A stretch of DNA of 64,000 nt. Origin: Lewinellaceae bacterium. GTDB lineage: Bacteria > Bacteroidota > Bacteroidia > Chitinophagales > Saprospiraceae. The stretch's first letter is position 1. The number at the start of each line of letters is the position of its first letter. The position numbers and the translations under genes are program-made. The notes beneath the pieces are model-generated. The model was not told where the DNA came from. It worked only from the letters and a program-made list of their open reading frames with translations, and did not search any database. This document shows positions 51,601 to 60,700 of the stretch, in pieces. The stretch lies in contig JACJYQ010000009.1 in NCBI GenBank assembly GCA_020636025.1, positions 153,898 to 217,897 on the forward strand, written 5' to 3'.

Positions 51601-52146
51601 GCGCGCGGGACTTCAGAGAAAATGCAGGAACTCGACCTGAATCATTTGGTAACGGAGACAATTCATCTGGCTGTAAAAGGATTTAAGGCAACCCATCCGG
51701 GATTTCTTATTAATGTAACCGAAACCTATGATTCTGATATTCAGAGTATTTACGGCTCACCGCTTAATCTTTCCCGGGCATTGTTGAATATCATGAATAA
51801 TGCGTGTTTTGCTCTTTTTGAGAAAAAAGAGCAGGATGGCGTTCCGTTTACGCCTGCGATTGATATCCAGACAAAAGCCATAAACCAACAGGCAGAAATC
51901 CGCATACGTGATAATGGGCCAGGCATTGATCCTATAGTCAAATTAAATATCTTTACACCCTTCTTTACAACCAAACCTACTGGAGGTGGTAATACCGGAC
52001 TCGGGCTGTCGATAACCCATGACATCATTGTGAATGAGCATAAAGGGAAAATAGAGGTTGAAAGCATTCCGAAGGAGTTTACAATGTTTATCCTTCAGAT
52101 TCCGTTTAGCCCGGATATTCAATCTTCATCTCTTACCGAATTATGA
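48682..52146 (+). CDS. Propeller-type membrane sensor histidine kinase 2
   Basis: Protein of 1154 aa from the ATG at 48682, which gives the signal peptide MKRSSSLFFLLLLIGTWPFD; the open frame above it overlaps the promoter. Same order as sensor kinase 1: periplasmic propeller (GTLWINPC, KVVWIAALDGLHRV, GRFWLGTYGGGVQIF, GSHWVSTFEGLNLV), Y_Y_Y domain (FAYKLEGPDHKGSDEWIYLG), one membrane helix (WFILLCICFVVSAVLIWV), HisKA with His900 (LTAGIAHEIKNPLNF) and HATPase_c (IRDNGPGIDP, FTPFFTTKPTGGGNTGLGLS). A tandem paralogue of kinase 1; the phosphorylated His falls at the same residue number. Its stop codon overlaps the start of the REC-HK-REC-AraC gene (ATGA), which strongly suggests they are partners. 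Confidence 0.93.
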   Translation: MKRSSSLFFLLLLIGTWPFDGLWSQEELPKLLPSNLSVFDIDAGMPISCINNGLFGVNGTLWINPCSGQEEHQTINFYRFDGHQSALVEWQNLPEKVKGQAFLSCFTKSGVLIGYFRGSNTIFCFDPQSQATQYFTLDSIEAKISFIGITESHGVIVHAMTPNNHLIYQCPQGQPTLLKAIPRRVKGIKTNVLASDEMLLTETDLWVVRPIKEVNTQTLIENEPDLLGLIRFNLSNHEVYEFNLKDLYPGKIPAPVRIEKGWVLAQGSHNKVILFLTAWSQFFLIDPVDNSVKKYQSEGIGDILRSFNKKDFSARFFIKRDNIGNLLYYYKWRNDIYAILEDTNGQYYDYSSILNTARKNSRFPQSGINDIISSNFLKQVYVFMNSGLAVVDIKYSSSISVRLDELAVRNISEIGPGQYFTFPEPADWFVQFKTGEGTSDKFNYPYKFDCLRSPARPTGPKHLIDIVKDARDGFWVPFDKQLVRLYPNGNCNSYAVGKDFMKFAFIDTSTIIFASDNQVYLYHIPDRKLSPVEGNQQPLRINGVVNQFYVSKNKVVWIAALDGLHRVDLKTGAYRLFTKENGFSDNRIMCVEEDDTGRFWLGTYGGGVQIFDPESEKVTVIDQKSGLSNNIVVGILSDDEGSHWVSTFEGLNLVSPAGKVLSRLFKEDGLSSNEFNRYSYFRGGNGELLFGSVAGINIIRPELLKPQLLDTASIRIFLTGYSYYDSNTDSLIKKINWSDSIDIIKLSAANRTISLQFALASLVRLEANTFAYKLEGPDHKGSDEWIYLGTNNSLNLQGLPAGNYRILIRGFDYRGTGTSNVLVIPIHAAEFFYKRTWFILLCICFVVSAVLIWVNRLQMQRKKLERELKARSQEIMNTRNQLVAQEKLASLGQLTAGIAHEIKNPLNFINNFALDSSKLADKVFEELKQAGQISGSDSYKKMMRYLEDLKQNALDINSSGSTADRIVRNMMDHARGTSEKMQELDLNHLVTETIHLAVKGFKATHPGFLINVTETYDSDIQSIYGSPLNLSRALLNIMNNACFALFEKKEQDGVPFTPAIDIQTKAINQQAEIRIRDNGPGIDPIVKLNIFTPFFTTKPTGGGNTGLGLSITHDIIVNEHKGKIEVESIPKEFTMFILQIPFSPDIQSSSLTEL

Positions 52147-54128
52147 GCGCTACCATTCTTGTTGTTGATGACCAGCCTATGTTTGAACGCTTGATCCGGA
52201 ACATGTTTCGTGATCAGATTGATGATGGCTTGTATGAATTTGTATTTGCGCTGAATGGCAAAGAAGCCTTGGACGCGCTGGCTCAGAACAAGGCAATTGA
52301 TATGGTACTCAGCGACATCAACATGCCACAAATGGATGGTCTGACATTCCTGGGTAAAGTGAAGGAAGTTCGCCCTGGCTTGAAGGTCGTTATGGTTTCT
52401 GCATACGGTGATATGCCTAATATCCGGAAAGCCATGAATTTTGGCGCCTATGACTTCATACCAAAGCCTATTGAATTTGAAGATCTGGAAGCCACCATAC
52501 AAAAGACCTTGCAGGAGTCTTCCATCCTTAAACAAGCGGAAAAAGCGCGGGAACTGGCAGATGAAAACGAGCAACTCCAGGCACTTGACCAGTTGAAATC
52601 CAGATTTTTTACCAACATTTCTCACGAATTCCGGACTCCCCTGACAGTTATTTCGGGTATGGCGGAGCAGATACTTGAAAATGAAGGTAAATGGCCGAAG
52701 AACGAAGGAATAACCATCCGGCGGAACAGCAATATTTTGCTCGACCTGGTCAACCAGATCCTGGACCTGAGAAAACTGGAAGCTGGCAAAGTGGAAGCAA
52801 AACTGATTCAGTCAGACATCATTGCTTACCTGAAATATATTGTTGATTCATTCTATTATTTTGCAGAACGCAAGGATATTCAGTTCCAGTTTGATGCTGA
52901 TGTTGAAAAGCTGGTGATTGATTTTGACCCGGAAAAATTGCTTCGGATCGTATCCAATTTATTGTCTAATGCCATAAAATTTACCCCTGAAGGAGGGCGC
53001 ATTTCGCTACATGTAACATCCGGTGCGCAAAACCTGATAATTCGTGTGCAGGATACAGGCGTAGGGATGTCCCAGGATGATTTGTCCAATATTTTTGAGC
53101 GCTATTTTCAGGTATTACCCGAAAATAAGGCATCTGTTGGTACAGAAGGAACGGGTATTGGTCTTGCCTTGGCCAAGCAGTTGACAGAACTCCTGGGTTG
53201 GGAGATTTCTGTTGAAAGTGAAAAGGGTAAGGGCTCCATGTTCCAGCTTAGCCTTCCAAAGACCAATTCGGCGCCACAAGTTGATGCCGGTCAGATAAGC
53301 GGAGCCACTGCAGAGCCATCTTCCAGCCTTGAACCCGAAATACCACTGGCCATTAAAGCACAGGAAGCGGCCGGCGATGCCCTTCCCCGCCTGCTGATTG
53401 TAGAAGACAACCCGGATGTAACAGCATACTTGCGAAGCTGTTTGGAAGACCAATACACACTTTTAACAGCTGTTAATGGTCAAAAAGGCATTGATTTAGC
53501 CATTGAAGAGGTTCCAGATATCATCATTAGTGATGTTATGATGCCTGAAAAAGATGGATTTGAACTTTGCCAGGCACTTAAATCCGATGTTCGGACAAGT
53601 CACATTCCAATTATTTTGCTGACGGCAAAAGCTGAAGACGATTCCAGGTTGGAAGGTTTAAGTCGAGGTGCCGATGCTTACCTTAACAAGCCTTTTAACA
53701 AGCAGGAGCTGTACCTGCAACTCCGCAACCTCCTTAGAGTGAGGCAGGAACTTCAAAACCGCTATGCTCAACCCGGTGCTGAGGCGCCTGATCAGGATGA
53801 GCGTTTTAGCCATGAAGATCAATTTGTTGAGAAGGTCCGCCAGGCGATCATGGAAAATTTGGATGATGAGTATTACGGCATTCCGGAAATTTGCCGGGAT
53901 GTTGCCATGAGCCGCTCCAATCTCCACCTGAAGCTAAAATCACTTACAGGCCGCTCTACCTCTCATTTTATCCGGGCTGTTCGGCTTTCAGAAGCTCAAA
54001 AAATGTTGCGTACATCCGACATGACGATATCGGAAGTGGCTTTTGCTGTTGGCTTTAGCGATCCTTCCTATTTTTCACGAACCTACCGGGAAGAGTTCGG
54101 ACAAAACCCAAAATCCAGCCGGGTCTGA
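52143..54128 (+). CDS. Soluble hybrid REC-HisKA-HATPase-REC-AraC regulator
   Basis: Cytosolic protein of 661 aa with no signal peptide or membrane segment. Order: receiver 1 (residues 4-120, ILVVDDQPMFE, phospho-acceptor Asp58 in LSDINMPQMDG), coiled coil, HisKA with His161 (FFTNISHEFRTPLTVISG), HATPase_c (about 270-375: LLSNAIKFTPEGGRI, GTGIGLALAKQL), receiver 2 (about 415-530, LLIVEDNPDVTAYL, Asp464 in ISDVMMPEKDGFELC), and a C-terminal AraC-type double helix-turn-helix (about 560-661: ISEVAFAVGFSDPSYFSRTY). Translationally coupled to sensor kinase 2 by a 4-bp overlap. Likely path: kinases phosphorylate REC1, which gates the internal kinase, which phosphorylates REC2 and activates DNA binding. 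It is a prime candidate for the activator that binds the tandem AACAATAG repeats (inference). Confidence 0.93.
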   Translation: MSATILVVDDQPMFERLIRNMFRDQIDDGLYEFVFALNGKEALDALAQNKAIDMVLSDINMPQMDGLTFLGKVKEVRPGLKVVMVSAYGDMPNIRKAMNFGAYDFIPKPIEFEDLEATIQKTLQESSILKQAEKARELADENEQLQALDQLKSRFFTNISHEFRTPLTVISGMAEQILENEGKWPKNEGITIRRNSNILLDLVNQILDLRKLEAGKVEAKLIQSDIIAYLKYIVDSFYYFAERKDIQFQFDADVEKLVIDFDPEKLLRIVSNLLSNAIKFTPEGGRISLHVTSGAQNLIIRVQDTGVGMSQDDLSNIFERYFQVLPENKASVGTEGTGIGLALAKQLTELLGWEISVESEKGKGSMFQLSLPKTNSAPQVDAGQISGATAEPSSSLEPEIPLAIKAQEAAGDALPRLLIVEDNPDVTAYLRSCLEDQYTLLTAVNGQKGIDLAIEEVPDIIISDVMMPEKDGFELCQALKSDVRTSHIPIILLTAKAEDDSRLEGLSRGADAYLNKPFNKQELYLQLRNLLRVRQELQNRYAQPGAEAPDQDERFSHEDQFVEKVRQAIMENLDDEYYGIPEICRDVAMSRSNLHLKLKSLTGRSTSHFIRAVRLSEAQKMLRTSDMTISEVAFAVGFSDPSYFSRTYREEFGQNPKSSRV

Positions 54129-54191
54129 ACAATAAGACTATACGTTTGAACAATAGTGCAAGTTCGATGGATGAGGCTGCGGGTACCTTTG
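54128..54191 (+). promoter_or_regulatory. Tandem operator + -7 promoter module (TPR kinase)
   Basis: AACAATAAGAC at 54128-54138 (starts at the stop codon of the AraC hybrid gene), AACAATAGTGC at 54149-54159 (21-bp period), TACCTTTG with TTTG at 54188-54191; spacing 39, one more than most. Confidence 0.75.
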
Positions 54192-54230
54192 TTCCAATAT
54201 GGAATCAGTGTAGCATTCCGGAACAAAATC

Positions 54231-55730
54231 ATGAAGTTGAGAATTTTCATAATACTTATATTTGGGTTGGGTCAGTTAACAGCCCAAACCTTTAAGGCAG
54301 ACAGCCTGCGTCGGGAACTCGTATCTCTTGAATCCCGGCCTCCGGGTGTTGATTTTCTTGATCAAAGGGCTCGCTTAAAACTGCACCTCGGCATTGCGCT
54401 GCATGAAGCAGGCTCTTATCAAAAAGCCGGTCAGCATTTACAGGATGCCCATCGAATGATCACCGAAACGGGCGATAGTCTGTTGGTTGTGAAAAGTTTC
54501 ACCTACCTCGGAAAAAACCATCTGGAACTTGGCGACACAGATATGGCCATTCAATGTTTTGAAAAAGCCTTCCAACATGCAACGGATGCTTCGAATTTTG
54601 AATATAGCAAGATTGCGTCTGCACACCTGTATACTTTGCACAAAGGGAGAAATAACCATGGCGAAGCTTTGCGGTATCTGGAACTGTACCAGGCTGCCAA
54701 AGACACATTGGTTGCTGGTGAACACATCCGCCTGGTGAATACCCTGACAAAGGAATTCAACGACAGCGTGGAAAGCTATGAAGACAGAGTTAAACTTCAG
54801 CGTCAAAAAGTCATCAGTACCGTTGGGATTTCCGGCTTTGTTATTTCAGGCATCTGTCTTCTTTTTGCTTTTCTTTATTATCAGCAAATGAAAAGACGCA
54901 GAGATGAAAAACAGAAATTGCAGGATCAGATAGTTGTGCAGGAGCGCATGGCTTCACTTGGGATGCTCACAGCGGGAATTGCTCATGAAATAAAAAACCC
55001 CTTGAATTTCATCAACAACTTTGCAAGAATAAACAAGCGACTGATTGGCGACGTCATGGCCCAGTTTGATGAGAATACCCTACAGCTTACTCCCTCAAAA
55101 CTGCCCCAGATTCAAGACAGGCTTAAGAGCGTGCAACAAAACTCGGAAGACATTGAAACCAGTGGCGAGGAGATCAATCGAATCGTTTTGGCTATGATGG
55201 ATCACTCTCGCGACACCTCGGATGTGCGCCGCGTTACTGACCTGAATGACCTTATTGATAAAAACCTGAATCTTGCCTATCAAAGCTTTAAAGCATCACA
55301 ACCGGATCTTGTTGTCAATATTCAAAAGGAGTTAGACCCGGAATTGCCTGAAATTGAAGTGTACCCGCAAAACATTGCCAGGGTAATCATCAATATTCTC
55401 AGCAACGCTTTTTATGCCTTAAACGTGAAACATCAGGATTTCCCCGAGTTCAAACCTGAACTAAAAGTATCCACCATTACAGATGATCAGTTTATCGGCA
55501 TTACCATTCAGGATAATGGTCCGGGAGTTCCGGCAGATTTGGTTCAAAAAATATTTACTCCGTTTTTTACAACGAAACCCACAGGCAGCGGAAATACTGG
55601 CTTGGGGCTTTCCATCAGTTATAACATTGTTGTACAGGAACACCGCGGTAAAATGATGGTGGATAGTGATCCTGGCATGTATACCCGTTTTAGGATTGAA
55701 CTACCACGACTTATTTCGCCTGCTGCATGA
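54231..55730 (+). CDS. TPR-containing membrane sensor histidine kinase
   Basis: Protein of 499 aa from the ATG at 54231, which gives the signal peptide MKLRIFIILIFGLGQLTAQ and lies 40 bp after the promoter's TTTG. The periplasmic part (about 20-195) has TPR-type helices (LGIALHEAGSYQKAGQHLQD, YLGKNHLELGDTDMAIQCFE, NHGEALRYLELYQAAKD). One membrane helix at about 205-225 (VGISGFVISGICLLFAFLYY), then HisKA with His252 (LTAGIAHEIKNPLNF) and HATPase_c (IQDNGPGVPADL, FTPFFTTKPTGSGNTGLGLS). The kinase core is very close to those of sensor kinases 1 and 2, so all three probably address the same receiver. Unlike them it carries the tandem-operator promoter, which suggests feedback: the activated regulon makes more of this kinase. 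Confidence 0.92.
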   Translation: MKLRIFIILIFGLGQLTAQTFKADSLRRELVSLESRPPGVDFLDQRARLKLHLGIALHEAGSYQKAGQHLQDAHRMITETGDSLLVVKSFTYLGKNHLELGDTDMAIQCFEKAFQHATDASNFEYSKIASAHLYTLHKGRNNHGEALRYLELYQAAKDTLVAGEHIRLVNTLTKEFNDSVESYEDRVKLQRQKVISTVGISGFVISGICLLFAFLYYQQMKRRRDEKQKLQDQIVVQERMASLGMLTAGIAHEIKNPLNFINNFARINKRLIGDVMAQFDENTLQLTPSKLPQIQDRLKSVQQNSEDIETSGEEINRIVLAMMDHSRDTSDVRRVTDLNDLIDKNLNLAYQSFKASQPDLVVNIQKELDPELPEIEVYPQNIARVIINILSNAFYALNVKHQDFPEFKPELKVSTITDDQFIGITIQDNGPGVPADLVQKIFTPFFTTKPTGSGNTGLGLSISYNIVVQEHRGKMMVDSDPGMYTRFRIELPRLISPAA

Positions 55731-55894
55731 TAATCATAATTATTAGTTGAGGTTTATAGTGTAAATTCACTGAACCACAGCCAAACGTAAAAAGATGGTT
55801 TGCCAATTGGATTGTTGAGTCGCCCGGGAACGAGGGTGAAGTCCTTGTTTATTAGGTGGGTAGTTGTCTTGATCTGATTACGATTATTCTTTCC

Positions 55895-55902
55895 TACCTT
55901 CG
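55895..55902 (+). promoter_or_regulatory. Probable -7 element of the DUF4139 gene (TACCTTCG)
   Basis: TACCTTCG lies 39 bp before the ATG at 55942, with a TTG 23 bp upstream (55869-55871). The same octamer precedes the fecI operon. No AACAATAG operator. Confidence 0.4.
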
Positions 55903-55941
55903 TAATCACCACATGTACAACGCTATAAATAAACCACGACA

Positions 55942-57573
55942 ATGAAAATCAATCAGCTCTTCCTTATTTACATGCTTTTATTTGCCAACTCCGCAATTGC
56001 CCAGGATGTAAATAAGGACTTGCACACCTCTTCTATTTCCATTTTTAAGAACGGCACCGCTTTTTTTATCAAATCCGGAAAAGTACCTACGGAGGATAAA
56101 GTGTATCGAATGACCGAACACATACCTTCGGCCTTATTTGGTACCTTTTGGTTAAGCTCTCCATCCAACGAGTTGAACAATGTAAGCAGTTATATTGACA
56201 CACTGGAGAGCTCGGAAAAAATGCTTGCCAATTCCATTGCCGAGATGCTGAGCGCCAACCTTGGTCAGAGGGTAAAACTACATATTGGCGAATCTGAAGT
56301 GGTGGAAGGCGTAGTGGAAGAACTGGGCAAGATGGAAGATGTGCGCCTAATATCACCCAGACAAAGCATCATCAATTTGCGCATGGATGGCAAATGGCTA
56401 ACATTGACCGTACAAGAGATCCGACGCATAGAATTTACAGAACCTCCCAATCGGTATTACGAACTCACCAAAAAGGAAATTAAACCCGTATTACAGGTTG
56501 ATTTCAACTCGGTGAGAAAAGAGCAGTATCTGGATATGATGTACCTCTCCAGTGGATTGAGCTGGACACCTATTTACCTTATTGAATTAATCGAAGAACA
56601 AAAAGCCCGTCTAAGCCTGCGTGCTGAAGTGGTGAATAACGTGGAGGACATCAATAATACAGATGTCAATTTTGTGGTTGGGGTACCCAATTTCAATGAC
56701 GCAAAAAAACTGTCGGCCCTGGTTGATTTTAGTGCATCAGGCTTTCATGACTATCCGACAGCGGCAGATGTGAATAGATTTGCAAACTCCGTTCAAGTGT
56801 TAAATTCCAATACCTATGAGATTGAGGAATTCGCTCCGGTTTCCCCTTCAGGTACTATGGATGGCATCGACGGCAGTGCAGAAGAGGACTTATTCTTCTA
56901 CACGCTGAAAAACATGAACCTCAAAAAGGGTGGGAGAGGGCATTACCCGGTGTTTACGGCCAACATTGATATTGCGCATATTTATGAATGCAATCTGCCC
57001 GGAAACACGGAAAGCAAGAATTACTACAAGGATGATTTCCTTTTCTCCCCTGATCCAACAGTGGTGTACCATTCTATAAAACTGATCAACGACACCAAAT
57101 ATCCGTTTACCACAGGTCCTGCCATGGTGGTTAAACAGCAGGGAGATACCAAACCGATCAGTCAGGATCGTCTGAATTATACCTCTATCAAAGGGCATTC
57201 ATTCATGAAGCTGACTGAAGCTCCGGATGTGCGCATCAATCAGGCAGAAAAAACCATTGCAGTTAAGGAAAAAGCCAAAACGGTGGTTCGAGGTAACTAC
57301 ACCGATTACTACGACCTCTTTACTGTGGAAGGAAAGATCAAAGTCAAAAATTTCAAGAACAAGAAAATTGATCTGAATATAAAACGGACCATCATGGGTG
57401 AATTGGGCCAATCGAGCATAAAGTGGCTAACGGCCAACAGAATTAATACTACTGGGCGCAATAGTTCAGGTTACCAGAATAATACGACTGATGTATGTTG
57501 GGAAACAAGCATAGGAGCGGGTGAGGAAATGACCATTACCTATAGTTACAAGATTTGGGTGCGGGCTTTTTAG
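55942..57573 (+). CDS. DUF4139 (mucoidy inhibitor-like) protein
   Basis: Protein of 543 aa with a signal peptide (MKINQLFLIYMLLFANSAIA). The DUF4139 core is seen at about residues 190-540: YLDMMYLSSGLSWTPIYLIE, LRAEVVNNVEDINNTDVNFV, DLFFYTLKNMNLKKGGRGHY, IKLINDTKYPFTTGPAMVV, GEEMTITYSYKIWV. The N-terminal part (about 25-185) carries SSISIFKNGTAFFIKSGKV and an IRRIEFTEPPNRY segment. Proteins of this family are periplasmic or secreted, with no settled function. It stands alone between the TPR kinase and the HTCS gene, has its own -7-type element, and shows no sign of belonging to the operator regulon. Confidence 0.88.
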   Translation: MKINQLFLIYMLLFANSAIAQDVNKDLHTSSISIFKNGTAFFIKSGKVPTEDKVYRMTEHIPSALFGTFWLSSPSNELNNVSSYIDTLESSEKMLANSIAEMLSANLGQRVKLHIGESEVVEGVVEELGKMEDVRLISPRQSIINLRMDGKWLTLTVQEIRRIEFTEPPNRYYELTKKEIKPVLQVDFNSVRKEQYLDMMYLSSGLSWTPIYLIELIEEQKARLSLRAEVVNNVEDINNTDVNFVVGVPNFNDAKKLSALVDFSASGFHDYPTAADVNRFANSVQVLNSNTYEIEEFAPVSPSGTMDGIDGSAEEDLFFYTLKNMNLKKGGRGHYPVFTANIDIAHIYECNLPGNTESKNYYKDDFLFSPDPTVVYHSIKLINDTKYPFTTGPAMVVKQQGDTKPISQDRLNYTSIKGHSFMKLTEAPDVRINQAEKTIAVKEKAKTVVRGNYTDYYDLFTVEGKIKVKNFKNKKIDLNIKRTIMGELGQSSIKWLTANRINTTGRNSSGYQNNTTDVCWETSIGAGEEMTITYSYKIWVRAF

Positions 57574-57576
57574 TAG

Positions 57577-57597
57577 AGGCTGACGCCTGGTTTTTTA
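57577..57597 (+). terminator. Weak terminator after the DUF4139 gene
   Basis: AGGC-TGAC-GCCT followed by GGTTTTTT. The stem has only 4 bp, so this is a tentative call. Confidence 0.35.
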
Positions 57598-57702
57598 GTA
57601 AATCTGAAATTCAATTGCAGACTTATCAAAAATGTTTTTCCTGTCTACCTACTGAAAAAAAAGCACCTGAATCCATCCAGTATTTTGCGAACTTCGCCCT
57701 GT

Positions 57703-60700
57703 ATGATCCGGAATTGTTTATTAGGGTTTTTGATTCAACTACTATTCTGCCATATCGCATTCGGACAGAGCGTTGGCGTCGCCATGCCCAAACTCTACCC
57801 CTCCGCAGTCAGCTCCTATGATATTGATCGCGGGATGCCCATCACATGCCTGAAAAACATGTTTGTTGATGGCAGAGGCAGGCTTTTCATCAGTCCCTGC
57901 AGAGGTCAGGACATTTACCAGAATCTGAACTTTTACCAATATGATGGCAATAAATCGCATTTGATACAGTTCGACTCACCAGACGGAAAGAAAATCAGCT
58001 GGTATTTGAAAGGACTGACCAACGGTGGACTGCTTTTTGGAACTGATGCTGATAATTCCTTTGGCTTTCTTTATAACCCGGATAACGGATCAAATCAGAT
58101 CGCTTCATTTGACCAGGCAGAAAAAATCTGCAATGTGGTAGCCGGTCAGGGAAATGAGGTGTATGTACTGACCTACAAACCGGATGCATTTTGCCTGTAT
58201 TCATATTCCACGGATGCCAAAAAGCTGCTTGCCAACATACCGTTTGCAGCAGAACCCATCCGTAATAAATCCTGTGAAGTTCCTGCAACGCTTTCGGGAA
58301 ACCGGTTTTCATTTCTGCTGAATGACAAAGGCTTTGTCAGTTATTCCCTGACCGACCACAGCATAAAATATTATTACTGGACAGATCTGATTGGCAGTGC
58401 TTACAAAGGAATAACAGCTGGCGATGATCCGGAACAGGATTATTCCGGACAGAATTTCACAGGAATCAATGGGGACAGGTTATTGTTCTATTTGCGCTCC
58501 TGCAATTGCTTTTATGTGTTTGATCAGTTGTCAGAACAATTATCAAGGCAACCTGAGATGGATGGTTATTTTCAAAAATATCCGGTTCTCGATAATTTTG
58601 TCATTAAATTTTTCCACGATAACTGGCAAAACACATTGATTGAGTTAACCTGGGAGGTTAACCCGGTTAACTTATCAAATTCAGATTGGAATGCCGGCGT
58701 CCTCTTGGATAAGGATGGCCGGTTTTTCGATTATAAACCGGTAGTACAAATGGCCGGAGCCGGCAGGTATAATGCCGGATATGGATATTTTTTAAACAGC
58801 CGGAACTATAAGGAACAGTTATTGATCGCTACCGACGGAGGGCTTATTGCAGTTGAGGTTAAAAACAATTTGCCTGTAAAAACGGGAGTAAAGGGCTTTG
58901 CCTGTCGTACATTTGGAGAACTGGATGACAACCACATACTCATAACTTCAGAAGGCGGTAATAAGGTAATCATGAACCTCTCTACCATGCAGTCAACCTT
59001 GATTAGCAGGTGGAGCAAAGATCCATGGAGCAAAGTGCGCAACTATGGCCAATTGGTGTCAGGGACTGGCCAATTGTGGTACCCTGTTGAGGGAAAAGAA
59101 CTTGCCTGTTATCACCTTTCAAACCGATCTTTCCAGTATTATAGTGTTGGAGAAGAATTTGACAAATTCAATTTCATTCAGCCACGGGAGATCGCCCTGG
59201 TTAACACTAAAAATGAAGTTTTCCGTTACAATCTCGATCAACATAACATCAGTCCTGTTGGCAAAAACGGTGTTCCCCTGCAGCTTGGAGGTACCGCCAA
59301 CGAACTGTTCGTTGATAAAAGCGGAGTCCTGTGGATTGCATCCCTGAATGGTTTATGGCGTGTAGAACCTCAAACCGGTGAGAGCAAACATCTGGGCAAA
59401 GCCGATGGATTTGTAGACGACCGGATCATGTGTATCAGTGAGGCCGAGAATGGAGAATTTTGGCTAGGTACACTAGGTGGTGGTATCCAGTTTTACAACC
59501 CGAAAACAGGCGCTATGCGCGTGCTTGATCAGAATGTAGGGTTGTCTAATAATGCCGTCGTGGGCATCCTGATTGACAACCAGGGAGATCGTTGGGTTTC
59601 TACCTTTAATGGCATTACGGTAATTTCTCCCGAGGGGAATGTGCTGTTTGAACTGTCAGAGGCAGACGGACTCGCTCACAAGGAATTCAATCGATACTCT
59701 TATTTGAAGACCAGTGGCGGACAATTGCTATTTGGCGGGGTTGACGGCGTTACCCTGTTGGAACCCCAAAAGATTAAAGAACAATTTACCCAGACAGACT
59801 CTCTTCGGATTTATCTTACCGATATAGCGTATTACAGCAGGTCAGAAGGCGCCGAAATACACCGGACAAACCGGTTTAACCAACTGGAACGGCTTGTGTT
59901 GCCTGCTGCGCACCGGTACATCAAACTTGATTTTGGCTTGTCTGACTATACGGCTCCGGAGAAATGTTCATTTTCTTACCGGCTCCTGCACAAAGGAGAA
60001 CAGGATTCTGCAAGTGATAAGGAAGCAATTTGGACTAACATCGGCTCCAGTTCCGAGTTATTGCTAAATGACTTGCCAGTCGGCTCCTATACCATTCTGA
60101 TAAAAGGCATTAATTCAAAAGGCCAGTTGACGGTAGAGCCGCTTGCCATTCCGGTTCAGGTTCAGGAATTTTTTTACAAAAGCTGGTGGTTTTATGCGAT
60201 CTGTGCGCTTCCCTTCATGTTCGGCGCTTATTTCTGGATACACCGCCTTCAAACGGAACGCGAACGCCTGGAAGCAGAAGTGGCCAACCGCACGCAGCAG
60301 ATTTTGAGCGACAAAGCAATTATTGAGGAACAGGCAGCCAAGCTGCAGGAACTGGATGAGTTGAAATCACGCTTCTTTACCAACATCTCCCATGAATTCC
60401 GCACCCCGCTCACGGTCATAACAGGTATGGTTACCCAAATCCGGAAGCAACCCAAAGAGTGGCTGGAAAAAGGCATGGAACTGATCCAACGCAACAGCAA
60501 TCAGTTGCTCACTCTGATCAATCAGATCCTTGATCTTCGTAAACTGGAATCCGGCACGCTGGGCATACATCTGATTAGAAACAATGTGGTTCCTTATCTG
60601 CATTACATCGCAGAATCTTTTGTTCAGATGGCCCAGGTAAAAGGTCTCCGCATACATGTGCTCGAAAATGTCAAGTCCATTGAGATGGATTACGACCCCG

